A stretch of DNA of 8,400 nucleotides from Oligosphaeraceae bacterium (GCA_012515455.1 JAAYYJ010000451.1:1-8400), one strand, 5' to 3'; positions 1 to 7,649 are shown, numbered from the stretch's first letter. Translations and numbers: made by a program. Notes: a model not told the origin generated them from the sequence alone.

Positions 1-3000
1 TGATATCCTCGGCCTGGGGATTGCCCAAATCGCAGCTGTAGACCACGCCAGTGAGCTGGTAGTCGGGGGACACGGGGGCAACCGCTGCTTTGGGCTGCGT
101 CAGGCGCTGATAGAATTCCAGCGGCAGGAGCACCTGCAGGGAAGGCTGTCCCGGCAGATAGGGCACGATGACGGCATCTTTGGGCAGCGGGATGGGTTGC
201 GGCTGCGGCTCTTGGCCGCGCCCGGCGGCGCCAGTAGCGGCCAGCAGCAGCAGCATGGCAGCGGGCGACAGCGGCGCGGTTGTTCTGCGCCGCGAGTGGT
301 ACCAGCGGCGACACAGCGCCAGCAGGCCATGCAGCGGCAGCAGACACAAGGCGGTCAGGAACAAGGAATTGAAAAGGAAGGCTGTCATGCCCCATCCCGG
401 TAGCAGGGGCAGGAGCCCACTCAGCAACATGGCGCTGAGGCAGTACCGGGTGCGTCTTTGCCCTCTCTGCAATGACGGCAGGAATGAGACCAGCAGCAGC
501 AGCAGTACGGACAGCCGGCGCAGGGCCCGCCAGGCGTGCTCCTCAATCACCGTCAGACGGAACGGACTCTTGCCGTCCAGGCTGAAGAACCGCAGTTCCC
601 GGCCGTTGCGCACTAAATTGATATCCAGGCTTTTGTGCATCTGGGACCACTGACTTTCCGCGGCTTTACGCTCTTTGACTTCGCGTTTTCCGCTGGCTGC
701 GGCGGGACGCTGAACTTTGGCCACCGCACCGCCGTCGAAATCTTCCAGGGCCATGCTGCCACCAGCCGGAGGGCCCGCCGCCAATTCTGCCTCCGCGCGA
801 TAATCTGCAGAATTTAATTTACTGGCCAGCATGGCTTTGTGCCTAACGGCTGCGAGTGGCAGCGTCAGCAGTCCGAGGCAGCTGTGTCTGGGGTTGATGC
901 CGCCCGAGAAACGGTACAGCCAGCGGGCCAGCAAGGGCACGATGGCGGTGCCGGTCAGGTTCTGTTCCGGACTGACCGCGCCGGCGCAGGCCAGGGGCTG
1001 GTAATTTTGGGGCAGCAGCAGTGTCCAAATAACGTTGGCGACCGGTACCACACAGTCGCAGTTTTGCTCATCGCGATACCGCAGTTCGGGGAGCTCAGCG
1101 CTGAACTGGCCCAGCCTTCCCGGGGCAGTACCGGAGTTCTCGTAAACCAGCAGCAATTTCCGGGTGCTCAGACCCTGATTCAGGCCGGGGAACTGCACCA
1201 GGAAGGCATCCTGCTGCTGCAGCAGGGTTGCGGGCTTGCCGTCCAGGTGCACAGACCAGAGCAGTGAGTTTTCGGGCAGGCGCACCTGCAGGGCATTCAA
1301 ATTCGGGCGCAAGGTGTACTCGACGGCAAACTGGCGCGTCCCGTCAGCGGAGCCGAGCATGGTCGCCTGGCAGTGCTGGACCAGGCAGCTGGGCAGCGGG
1401 AAGGTGGTCTGGCGCTGCACGGTGATGTCAACCGCAGGCGGCGTGCCGTTGAAAGCATAGACCCCCAGCAGGCGCTGTCCGGGCGGGTTCCCCACTGCCG
1501 CCAGCTCGCCGGGATCAATCTTGCGGAGCGGGGCAGAGATGCCCACCGCGAATTCGGCCTGGCCCTCGATGGCCAGCCGGCCGGAATAAGTCTGCGCCCC
1601 TGGCACGCTGACTGCTGGCAGACGCTGCTGCTGACCGGAGCTGTCGGCCGGGAGCTGATAAGAGATAGTCAGAGTCTCGGCCGGGCCGCTGAATTCCCGG
1701 TCGAGCCAGGCAGTGTATAATTTTTTCCCATCTTTGCTTTGCGCCGTGAATTCCTGTACCTGGCAGAATTTACCCGTCATGGCCAGTGCGTCGGGGGTGT
1801 CTCCTGGCAGCTCGAAGCTGAGGTGCCGCAGGGCGGCTCCCTGCAGCCGGAAGGTAATTTCGTGGCTTACGGCGAGGTGGTCGCCCTTGATTTTGTAGTA
1901 CGAGTAGATTTCTGCCTGGAACTGTGCCGGCAGGCGGGAGACGCGGTAGCTTAACTGTCCCGGGACAGCCGGGAACTGGAAAGATTGGGCGCGTGCCTGC
2001 CGTCCTGGCAGGGGACGGCAATTCTGCAGAGCCAGCAGTTCTCCCTGCAGGCTGTCCAGGAAATGGACGTTGACCGAGCCGCCCTGCCAGGACAGACCTG
2101 GTACATCCGGGGTCGGGAATGTGCATTCCCGGGCCGTGCTCCAGGCAGCCAGCCAGTTCTGGGGCAGGGCCGTGAAATGCATGGTCAGGCTGATTTTCTC
2201 TCCCTCGCGTATGCCCTGCGGGAACTGCAGCCGGAAATGCCCGGGCTGCCGGGCGTCGGCGGTGACGTTAAGTGGCACCTGGCCGGCTGCGGCAGCCGGT
2301 TCCTGCTGGCGCAGTTTCCATTCCGGCGGCAGGACCAGGGGCAGGTGAAACAGCTCTCCTCCCAGCGGCTGCAGAGTGCAGTGCAGAGATAATGTCTGCT
2401 CTTTTTCTGCCAGCTGCCAGTCGGCTGCCAGGCTGCCCTTGATTTGCAAGGCCGCTCCCTGCACCCGGGCTGCGCTGACCCGGTACAGGCCGGGAGCAGA
2501 GAAGGAGCAGAGGAAGGCGGCGTCCGCATTCTCTTGCCCAGGGGGCAGAATTTTTGCCGCGAGGAGCTGGGGGTGGAACAGCACTGCCTCACCCCGCAGG
2601 TGTTCCAGTTGCAGCCGGGGATGTTTGCGCACTTCCGCAAAAGTGCTGCTCTGATAAGCGTCCAGCACCTGAAATTCCGGGAACTGCCATGGTGCTCCGG
2701 GGCCGTCCCAAGGGCAGTTGCGGCGAATGGCGTTGATTTCCAGGCTGGTGCGGCCGGTCAAGGCTTCGCTGAACTGAATCTGCAGTTCACGCTCGGAATG
2801 CATTTGCCAGGACGCAATCAGGCCGGGCTGGCCGTTCACTGCCACCACGCTGAAAGCAGGATCGATGCGCAGGCGCAATTGCGGCAGGGGCTGTTGTGAG
2901 ACCCGCAGTTCGACTGCAGCGGTCAGCACTTCGTCCTTCTCGCCCAGGATATCCAGCAGCCGGCAATCAGCCAGGAGCATCCTCTCGCCGGGCAGAAAAC

Positions 3001-3667
3001 GGTTGTTCAAGGACAGGGTCAGGTGCAGCGGTCCGCGTTGCGGCAGCAGGGTGAATACAGTCACATTGCGCTCTGGCTGAAAAGTGCGCTGCAGTACCGG
3101 CGGGCCGTTTTTCTGGATTACGTCTCCGCCGGCTTCCAGGCGCAGGCGTCCGGTTGCGCCTGCAGGCAGAGTCAGTTGCAGGTGGCGGCTGCTATCCTCG
3201 TTTTGCACGGGTATTTCGCCCTGCAGCACGAATTCCTGCCGGCCTGGTTGTAGTTGCAGAGCCAGGTCTCCCGCGCTGGAGCGGCAGCAGAACGCCGGTT
3301 TTCCGGCCACGGTGCATTCCTGCCAGGCGATGCCCTCGCTGTTCAGTTCCAGGGTCTGCCAGCCTGCCTGCAGCACCTCGGCCTGCCCGCGCAATTCCAG
3401 GCTGGCCCGGCCCTCCTGGACGCTGATCAGGCTGTCCAGGTGGGAGAAGACCAGCTGCAGCGGCGGTTTTTCTTCTTCCTGCCGGCGTTCATCCTGCAAC
3501 AGGCGCTCGAATTCCTCGCGGTTCAGCAGGGTGGCCCCGGGCCAGCTTTCCAGAATCAGCGGCAGTTCTTCTGCCGGGATGTGCAATTCGCGGTAATCTG
3601 CTGCCAGCAGTGGTAGTGTCAGAACAGCAACCAACAATACTGTGCCGTATCTAAGCAGATTAAACAT
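1..3667 (-). CDS. Giant exported membrane-anchored beta-rich protein, PVC-type, 3' end outside window
   Basis: The frame is open from an ATG at 3667 to the left edge: 1222 codons with no stop, so the C-terminus is missing. The start is fixed by an in-frame TAG two codons upstream and a GGAG six bases before the ATG. Residues 1-23 form a signal peptide (MFNLLRYG, then a Leu/Val-rich core ending LLAA). Residues 28-57 carry an Ile-Pro motif and an LLNREEFERLL motif, followed by a short charged stretch. Residues 68 to about 900 look like consecutive beta-sandwich segments, including LWSVHLDGKP near 803-812 and NVIWTLLLPQNYQPL near 881. A Lys/Ala/Glu-rich linker lies near 945-990. Hydrophobic segments lie near 1046-1064, 1077-1094, 1095-1118 and 1135-1150. 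From 1164 the sequence restarts with a Val-Pro-Tyr motif and VLLPLEFYQRL, resembling residues 30-57. I recognise the style from large uncharacterised planctomycete and lentisphaere envelope proteins (memory, not a search). Function is unknown; a cell-surface structural or binding role is an inference. Confidence 0.93.
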   Translation of the reverse strand, partial: MFNLLRYGTVLLVAVLTLPLLAADYRELHIPAEELPLILESWPGATLLNREEFERLLQDERRQEEEKPPLQLVFSHLDSLISVQEGRASLELRGQAEVLQAGWQTLELNSEGIAWQECTVAGKPAFCCRSSAGDLALQLQPGRQEFVLQGEIPVQNEDSSRHLQLTLPAGATGRLRLEAGGDVIQKNGPPVLQRTFQPERNVTVFTLLPQRGPLHLTLSLNNRFLPGERMLLADCRLLDILGEKDEVLTAAVELRVSQQPLPQLRLRIDPAFSVVAVNGQPGLIASWQMHSERELQIQFSEALTGRTSLEINAIRRNCPWDGPGAPWQFPEFQVLDAYQSSTFAEVRKHPRLQLEHLRGEAVLFHPQLLAAKILPPGQENADAAFLCSFSAPGLYRVSAARVQGAALQIKGSLAADWQLAEKEQTLSLHCTLQPLGGELFHLPLVLPPEWKLRQQEPAAAAGQVPLNVTADARQPGHFRLQFPQGIREGEKISLTMHFTALPQNWLAAWSTARECTFPTPDVPGLSWQGGSVNVHFLDSLQGELLALQNCRPLPGRQARAQSFQFPAVPGQLSYRVSRLPAQFQAEIYSYYKIKGDHLAVSHEITFRLQGAALRHLSFELPGDTPDALAMTGKFCQVQEFTAQSKDGKKLYTAWLDREFSGPAETLTISYQLPADSSGQQQRLPAVSVPGAQTYSGRLAIEGQAEFAVGISAPLRKIDPGELAAVGNPPGQRLLGVYAFNGTPPAVDITVQRQTTFPLPSCLVQHCQATMLGSADGTRQFAVEYTLRPNLNALQVRLPENSLLWSVHLDGKPATLLQQQDAFLVQFPGLNQGLSTRKLLLVYENSGTAPGRLGQFSAELPELRYRDEQNCDCVVPVANVIWTLLLPQNYQPLACAGAVSPEQNLTGTAIVPLLARWLYRFSGGINPRHSCLGLLTLPLAAVRHKAMLASKLNSADYRAEAELAAGPPAGGSMALEDFDGGAVAKVQRPAAASGKREVKERKAAESQWSQMHKSLDINLVRNGRELRFFSLDGKSPFRLTVIEEHAWRALRRLSVLLLLLVSFLPSLQRGQRRTRYCLSAMLLSGLLPLLPGWGMTAFLFNSLFLTALCLLPLHGLLALCRRWYHSRRRTTAPLSPAAMLLLLAATGAAGRGQEPQPQPIPLPKDAVIVPYLPGQPSLQVLLPLEFYQRLTQPKAAVAPVSPDYQLTGVVYSCDLGNPQAEDI

Positions 3668-3673
3668 GGACTA

Positions 3674-3679
3674 CTCCAA
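3674..3679 (-). promoter_or_regulatory. Ribosome binding site TTGGAG
   Basis: On the minus strand TTGGAG lies six bases before the ATG at 3667. The spacing is normal, and the TAG that follows in the coding frame excludes any further upstream start. A stronger GGAGGT lies at 3701-3706, but no ATG, GTG or TTG follows it at usable spacing, so it is probably not the site used. Confidence 0.7.
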
Positions 3680-3710
3680 GGATATGGAATCTGTTTCAGG
3701 ACCTCCGTAT

Positions 3711-3739
3711 AACATAATCGCTGTTTGCGCTTAAGCCAA
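3711..3739 (-). promoter_or_regulatory. Weak sigma-70-like promoter candidate for the giant protein gene
   Basis: On the minus strand TTGGCT (3734-3739) and TATGTT (3711-3716) are separated by 17 bases. Each hexamer matches the sigma-70 consensus at four of six positions. The location, about 45 bases before the start codon, is suitable. With matches this loose a chance occurrence is likely, and PVC promoters need not follow this consensus. Confidence 0.25.
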
Positions 3740-4008
3740 ATGGCGGAAGCGATTGAGAGGCCACCCGCAGCCGGATTGCAGACTTCGGGGTGAGTCCCAG
3801 GTGCCGGGCTGCCTCAGCACTGCACGGCAACTTTCAATATCAGGGCACTCCGCTGATGGTCCGCGGCAGTCCGGCTGGACCAAACAGTTGGGCGTTGCGC
3901 TGACTGGCCGCAAGGTGGCGTGGGAAGCAGGATTTTGGCCACTGCCCAATCACGTACCAAACCGGCCAGAGGCTCGCCGGCGGAATACTGGTGCGGCCCT
4001 GAACTGCT

Positions 4009-7000
4009 TCAAGGCAGCGCGAAGCGCCCGGGCTGCAGACCGATGGAGCGTTGCTGCAGCTCGGGATTCTGAGCCATAAAATCATCGAAGACCACTTCGC
4101 TTTCCATTGGCATTTCGTTGCCGCGGTCCTGCTGCCATTTTGCCGCCCATTCGTCCAGGGTCTGGTATTTAGCCCGGAAGTCAGACATGAATTTCACCTG
4201 CGGGTTGGCGAAAATGGACCCGGTTTTGCGGCCGGTGGCCTGGAGGTAATCGGCATAGAGCATCTGCTGGGCTCCCAGGAAGGTACTGGTGGTCATGGCG
4301 GGCATTTGCTTGCCATTGAGGATATTATAGCCGATCACCCGCTTCTGATCTGGCGGCAGGCGCAGGAAGAAGCAGTTGTTATCCTCCTGCAGTCCATCCA
4401 CATCATGGACGAAAAGCACCGGGTTTCGTCCCTTCATCAGCAGGTTGTCCGTGAACAGGTTGTTGCGGATGGTGGTTTTCAGGCCGGCATTGAAAATCCG
4501 CAGGCTGGTGACTCCGCCGTGGAACATCACCGAGTTCTGCATGGTGAAGTCAGGGCAGTTGCTAATCACGATGCCTTCGTGCCCGCCGAGACGGACGCAG
4601 TTGTCCAAGGTCAGCCTAGGGGTGTTGTGGGCCTGCAGGGCCTGGGTGAAACCGTGGCGGCGGGCATCCCAGAGGCAGCGGCTCAAGCGGATGTCTGCAG
4701 CGTCGGTGATGCTCATGCCGGTCAAACAGAAGCCCTGGAAATACAGATTGTCGAAGGTCAGATGGCGCTGGTTCGTCACTACAATGCCGTCAACGATCCG
4801 GCGGTTGTCGCCACAGAGCTGGACCCTCTCGCCCGCTTTGCCCTGGAAAGTAATCGGCGCATCGGCTTCGCCAGTGCTGCGCAGGAGTACCGCTTCCTGG
4901 TAAACTCCGCCAGCAATAATCACGGTATCGCCGGCCAGGGCCATCTTGGCGGCCTGGCTGATGCTCCTCCAGGGGGTGTTGATGCCATCGCCGGAGTCGT
5001 CGCCCTGTGGGGAGACGTTGTAGGTCCGGGGTGGGCGGTTCTGCCCGGGCAGAGTGAATTTCTGCGCTTCGCTGCGCAGGATGCGCTGAGCGCTGCTGTT
5101 CTCCAGGCTCTGATTGGAGAACTGTTCCTTCACGCTGCCCTCCAGCTCGACCCGGAAAAACAGCTCAGAGCCGGCTTTCAAGCCGCTCAGGCCGATATTA
5201 TGATAAGTGTGGAGCGCGAAACTGATCTCGTTGTTGCAATCCTGGGTATAGCCATATCTGAGTTTGCCGGTTACCGGCAGATTCGCCACCAGTTCGATAT
5301 TTGCGGTAGTGGCGGTGCAGGCGACCACCCGCGGTCCATCGACCTGCAGGCTGGTATTGCGCAGCTGCCGCCGGTATGGTCCGACTGGGAAGCCGTCGAT
5401 GGCCCGGCCCTGGAACTGCCAGCCGTTGGTGAACGACTGCCCGGGGCCCATTTCAGGGCTGGCCAGGAACGAATGCACTTCGTGGGCAGGCACGTTTTGC
5501 GCGTAAGCATTGTAATCCGCCCAGCCGCTGTCCTGGTCTTTCTGACCGAAGATACAGGCGGTGACGAAAGCCTGCGGGCAGGCAGAGATACTCGCCTGCG
5601 GCAGATAACTATGAGTCAGGCGTAAACCGCTGCTCTGACTGGCGCTCAGGCGGCCGAAGCACTGATTTATCTTGATATCCTGGCCGCCGCTGATAGCGAT
5701 TTGCGCTGCCGTCAGGCGTTCCAGGGTGATATCCCGGCAATTCTCGATCCTGATGCTGAAGTCAGTATTGCGGAAGCCCTTGCCGCGGCCGGCAATTCTG
5801 ATCCCCCGGCGGTCTTTGAGGAGCAATTCGCCAGACCACTGTCCCGGCAGCAGGTAGATGGTGGCGCCGTCCTGCAGCTGTGCCTCCAGCTGGGCCCGGT
5901 CGGCGACCAGGGAAACCAGCGGCTCCGGTTGGGGATATGGTCCACGGCCCAGGAAGCGCGAAGCCGGCAGGGGGCGGAAGTCATAGTTGTCCGGATCGGC
6001 GAATTCCTGTTCGAGCTCAGTCTTCTCTTCGTAGCGCAGGAGGATGTTGTTGGACAAGTCAGTATCCGCACGCCGATTCTCGCCGTCGAGGTAACCTAAG
6101 ACCAGACAATTTTTCAGGGGGTTGGCGTAGGGCGACAGGCTGGAGGTGACATTGCGGTACAGAATTGACCCCTCGCCAGTGGTATTCTTGCTGCGCTGCC
6201 CGTCCAGCGAGACACAGTCCTCCATCAGGCAGTTGGTGAACAGGTTGGCATAGAAACCAATGCCCCGGGGGCGGTTGTCGGCGGTGAAGGCCCGCCGGAC
6301 GGCGGAATTCCTGGCCGGGCCGTAGATTGACAACCCGCCGCCGCTGACATTGAAGGGGGAGTAATTGCCGAAAGCGCGGCAATCCTCCATCACCGAGTCC
6401 TCCACCTCGCCGCCATAGACCGGTAGGCCGCCGTTGAAGGCCATACCCTGGCCGTTCAGGAAGGCGGTGGTCTGGCGGACGGCGCAATTTTTGGCGCCGA
6501 AGATCAGCAGCGGCCAATAACAGAAGCGTCGCGAGTGCCGGTCTTCGAGCTTCAGGGAGTGGTTATTGAAGCCGGTCAGGATCAAGCCCTGGACCACTGC
6601 ATTGCGGATGGGTTTGTTGCTGCCCAGGGCGGTATTGAACAGCAGCCCGTGGTTGTCGTAAGTGCCGATGCTCAGGCGGTGCCGGGCGGGGTTATCACTG
6701 TCGCTGGTATGCACATACAGCTTCCCGGCGTCATAGAACCAGGCGCCGGTGGTCAGCGACAATTCATTCAGGCTGCTGACCCGCTCATAGATGGTGAAGG
6801 TATCGCGTTCATTGACCGCCTGGGGCATTTCCGGCCAGGCGCACTGCCAGATTCTCGGGGACAGTAGCTGGAATTGCGGCGCATCCACATCTCCCCGCAG
6901 CACCACAGTGCCGGGAATGGCCGCCCTCAGGGTGATGTTGCTGTATTCAGTGTGCAGCCCGCCATAATATTCTCCGGGCTGAAACACGATGCTGTCGCCT

Positions 7001-7134
7001 TCCTGCAGGGCCTCCTTGGCCCGGGTGAACGAATCATCCCCAGGCTGCACGATGTGTTCCGCCCCCGGCAGTGATGCAGCATACATTAACCCCAGCAGGA
7101 AACACCCCAACCGCAACTGATGCTTGGTTTTCAT
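4009..7134 (-). CDS. Secreted multi-module right-handed parallel beta-helix protein
   Basis: This is a complete 1041-residue protein, ATG at 7134 and TGA at 4009-4011. Residues 1-25 are a signal peptide (MKTKHQLRLG, hydrophobic core, ending SLPGA); no lipobox is seen. Module 1 (about 27-400) opens with PGD...A..AL.EGDSIVFQPGEYYGG and has AWFYDAGKLYVHTSD near 131-145, then beta-helix rungs rich in N, D, C and G. Module 2 (about 405-590) opens with a similar DGATIYLLPGQWSGEL. Residues 595-690 resemble a fibronectin-III domain, with a TTANIEL strand, GKLRYGYT and a GLKAGSELFFRVEL strand. Module 3 (about 705-1000) begins YNVSPQGDDSGDG, then PWRSISQAAKMALAGDTVII and GGVYQE. That opening is shared by polysaccharide lyase family 9, DUF1565 and many other beta-helix proteins. 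The C-terminus is polar, with no membrane anchor or recognised sorting motif. A carbohydrate-active or carbohydrate-binding role outside the cytoplasm is likely by family. I could not identify a catalytic Lys/Arg or calcium site, so lyase activity is unproven. An in-frame TTG at 7170 would add 12 residues, but it lengthens the N-region and is less likely. Confidence 0.93.
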   Translation of the reverse strand: MKTKHQLRLGCFLLGLMYAASLPGAEHIVQPGDDSFTRAKEALQEGDSIVFQPGEYYGGLHTEYSNITLRAAIPGTVVLRGDVDAPQFQLLSPRIWQCAWPEMPQAVNERDTFTIYERVSSLNELSLTTGAWFYDAGKLYVHTSDSDNPARHRLSIGTYDNHGLLFNTALGSNKPIRNAVVQGLILTGFNNHSLKLEDRHSRRFCYWPLLIFGAKNCAVRQTTAFLNGQGMAFNGGLPVYGGEVEDSVMEDCRAFGNYSPFNVSGGGLSIYGPARNSAVRRAFTADNRPRGIGFYANLFTNCLMEDCVSLDGQRSKNTTGEGSILYRNVTSSLSPYANPLKNCLVLGYLDGENRRADTDLSNNILLRYEEKTELEQEFADPDNYDFRPLPASRFLGRGPYPQPEPLVSLVADRAQLEAQLQDGATIYLLPGQWSGELLLKDRRGIRIAGRGKGFRNTDFSIRIENCRDITLERLTAAQIAISGGQDIKINQCFGRLSASQSSGLRLTHSYLPQASISACPQAFVTACIFGQKDQDSGWADYNAYAQNVPAHEVHSFLASPEMGPGQSFTNGWQFQGRAIDGFPVGPYRRQLRNTSLQVDGPRVVACTATTANIELVANLPVTGKLRYGYTQDCNNEISFALHTYHNIGLSGLKAGSELFFRVELEGSVKEQFSNQSLENSSAQRILRSEAQKFTLPGQNRPPRTYNVSPQGDDSGDGINTPWRSISQAAKMALAGDTVIIAGGVYQEAVLLRSTGEADAPITFQGKAGERVQLCGDNRRIVDGIVVTNQRHLTFDNLYFQGFCLTGMSITDAADIRLSRCLWDARRHGFTQALQAHNTPRLTLDNCVRLGGHEGIVISNCPDFTMQNSVMFHGGVTSLRIFNAGLKTTIRNNLFTDNLLMKGRNPVLFVHDVDGLQEDNNCFFLRLPPDQKRVIGYNILNGKQMPAMTTSTFLGAQQMLYADYLQATGRKTGSIFANPQVKFMSDFRAKYQTLDEWAAKWQQDRGNEMPMESEVVFDDFMAQNPELQQRSIGLQPGRFALP

Positions 7135-7333
7135 AGTACTCTTCAGTCCTGATTTTTTGGTTATGTGCAAAGTTCGGTGATGAAACTTGTGGTGACTAAT
7201 CGATGATTACTGGTGTTAATATTACCGGAAATCCTCTTGAGCGAAACGATTTTTACCATATACCCCAGACGGCTGCACTCTGTCTTTCTCCCGCGCCTAA
7301 AACCGCACTGGGCGGGAACATAAGGCACAAGGG
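7135..7333. other. Upstream region of the beta-helix gene, relatively AT-rich
   Basis: This is the leader and probable promoter region of the beta-helix gene. On the minus strand AGGA lies 12 bases before the ATG and GAAGAG about four bases before it, so the ribosome site is weak. A poor promoter-like pair, TTTCGC (7241-7246) and TAATAT (7219-7224) with a 16-base spacer, sits about 85 bases upstream of the ATG on the minus strand. I would not rely on it. The stretch around 7190-7265 is clearly more AT-rich than the flanking genes, as expected for a promoter region. Confidence 0.4.
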
Positions 7334-7390
7334 GCATCTGGAGATGCGGCGGCTTGCCGCCGCTTTCAGTGTGGGAGCAAGCTCCCGCAC
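7334..7390. repeat. Cluster of three adjacent snap-back hairpins (REP-like)
   Basis: Three inverted repeats with two-base loops follow one another. GCATCT-gg-AGATGC lies at 7334-7347. GCGGCGGC-tt-GCCGCCGC lies at 7346-7363 (eight perfect pairs, or seven with a CTTG tetraloop). GTGTGGGAGC-aa-GCTCCCGCAC lies at 7369-7390 (ten pairs, one of them G-T). The first two share two bases, so they compete. There is no T-run after any stem, which argues against a plain terminator. The arrangement resembles intergenic REP-type elements. It is upstream of the beta-helix gene by about 200 bases and could lie in its leader or mark a mobile repeat family. Confidence 0.65.
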
Positions 7391-7472
7391 ACCGGCACAC
7401 ACCAGAACTCAGCCGCACTGAACTCCCACTTGCCTCCGCGACAAAGCAAATGCAAGAAGCGATATCTGCCCA

Positions 7473-7516
7473 GCGGCAGCAAGCCGCCGCAGCCAAAGCG
7501 AGAGTAAGCTCTAGCG
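7473..7516. repeat. Diverged second copy of the hairpin pair
   Basis: Positions 7473-7490 read GCGGCAGCAAGCCGCCGC. This differs at a single base from the reverse complement of the hairpin at 7346-7363. About six bases on, AGAG-taag-CTCT (7501-7512) sits inside a GCG...CGC frame and shares AAGCTC with the third hairpin at 7369-7390. The order and spacing match the second and third hairpins 127 bases away, so I read this as an older duplicate. The second half is weakly conserved and could be chance. Confidence 0.4.
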
Positions 7517-7572
7517 CATTACCGCCGCGGATGAAAAACGCCGGCAGCGAAGTTATCGCCTCCTATTCACCG

Positions 7573-7649
7573 CTATCACCAACTTTTGCACCTTAACGTT
7601 TTTTTGTTAATGTGCGCAGTTTTTGTTAATGTGCCAAGATTGGTGATAG
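7573..7649. repeat. 77-bp element with 25-bp imperfect inverted ends
   Basis: The left arm 7573-7597 and right arm 7625-7649 are inverted copies, matching at 21 of 25 positions. The outer ten bases (CTATCACCAA and TTGGTGATAG) match perfectly. The 27-base centre holds a T7 run and a second copy of GTTAATGTGC, so TTTTTGTTAATGTGC occurs directly repeated at 7601-7615 and 7620-7634. No coding sequence is inside. It could be a miniature mobile element, a cruciform-forming regulatory site or a two-way terminator; the sequence alone does not decide. No clear target-site duplication flanks it. Confidence 0.6.

Larger units (their letters stand above)
3668..4008. other. Intergenic region between the two large genes
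   Basis: This stretch of 341 bases lies between the TGA of the beta-helix gene and the ATG of the giant protein gene. It contains the ribosome binding site and candidate promoter listed separately. Short open frames cross it on both strands, but none has a convincing start, ribosome site or recognisable protein, so I leave them uncalled. I looked for a rho-independent terminator after the beta-helix gene and found only a six-pair stem with a CCGG core around 3963-3982 and no T-run. The gap is long for a tight operon, which favours independent transcription of the left gene, but read-through cannot be excluded. Confidence 0.6.

Noticed and set aside
3960..3985. Rho-independent terminator after the beta-helix gene
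   Set aside because: Only a six-pair stem with a nine-base loop and no following T-run on the minus strand.
3731..4085. Overlapping short frames on both strands in the intergenic gap
   Set aside because: None has a plausible start context or recognisable sequence, and they partly overlap the end of the beta-helix gene.
4051..5625. Plus-strand open frame of 524 codons
   Set aside because: It lies entirely opposite the beta-helix gene, has no recognisable motifs or ribosome site, and is an antisense shadow produced by GC-rich codon use. The minus-strand frame has a signal peptide and clear family motifs.
7135..7170. Upstream TTG start at 7170 for the beta-helix protein
   Set aside because: It adds 12 polar residues before a well-formed signal peptide, and no ribosome site precedes the TTG. 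The ATG at 7134 is the better start.
7161..7496. Minus-strand frame of 111 codons upstream of the beta-helix gene
   Set aside because: It is made largely of the hairpin repeats translated, overlaps the leader of the downstream gene, and resembles no protein family I know.
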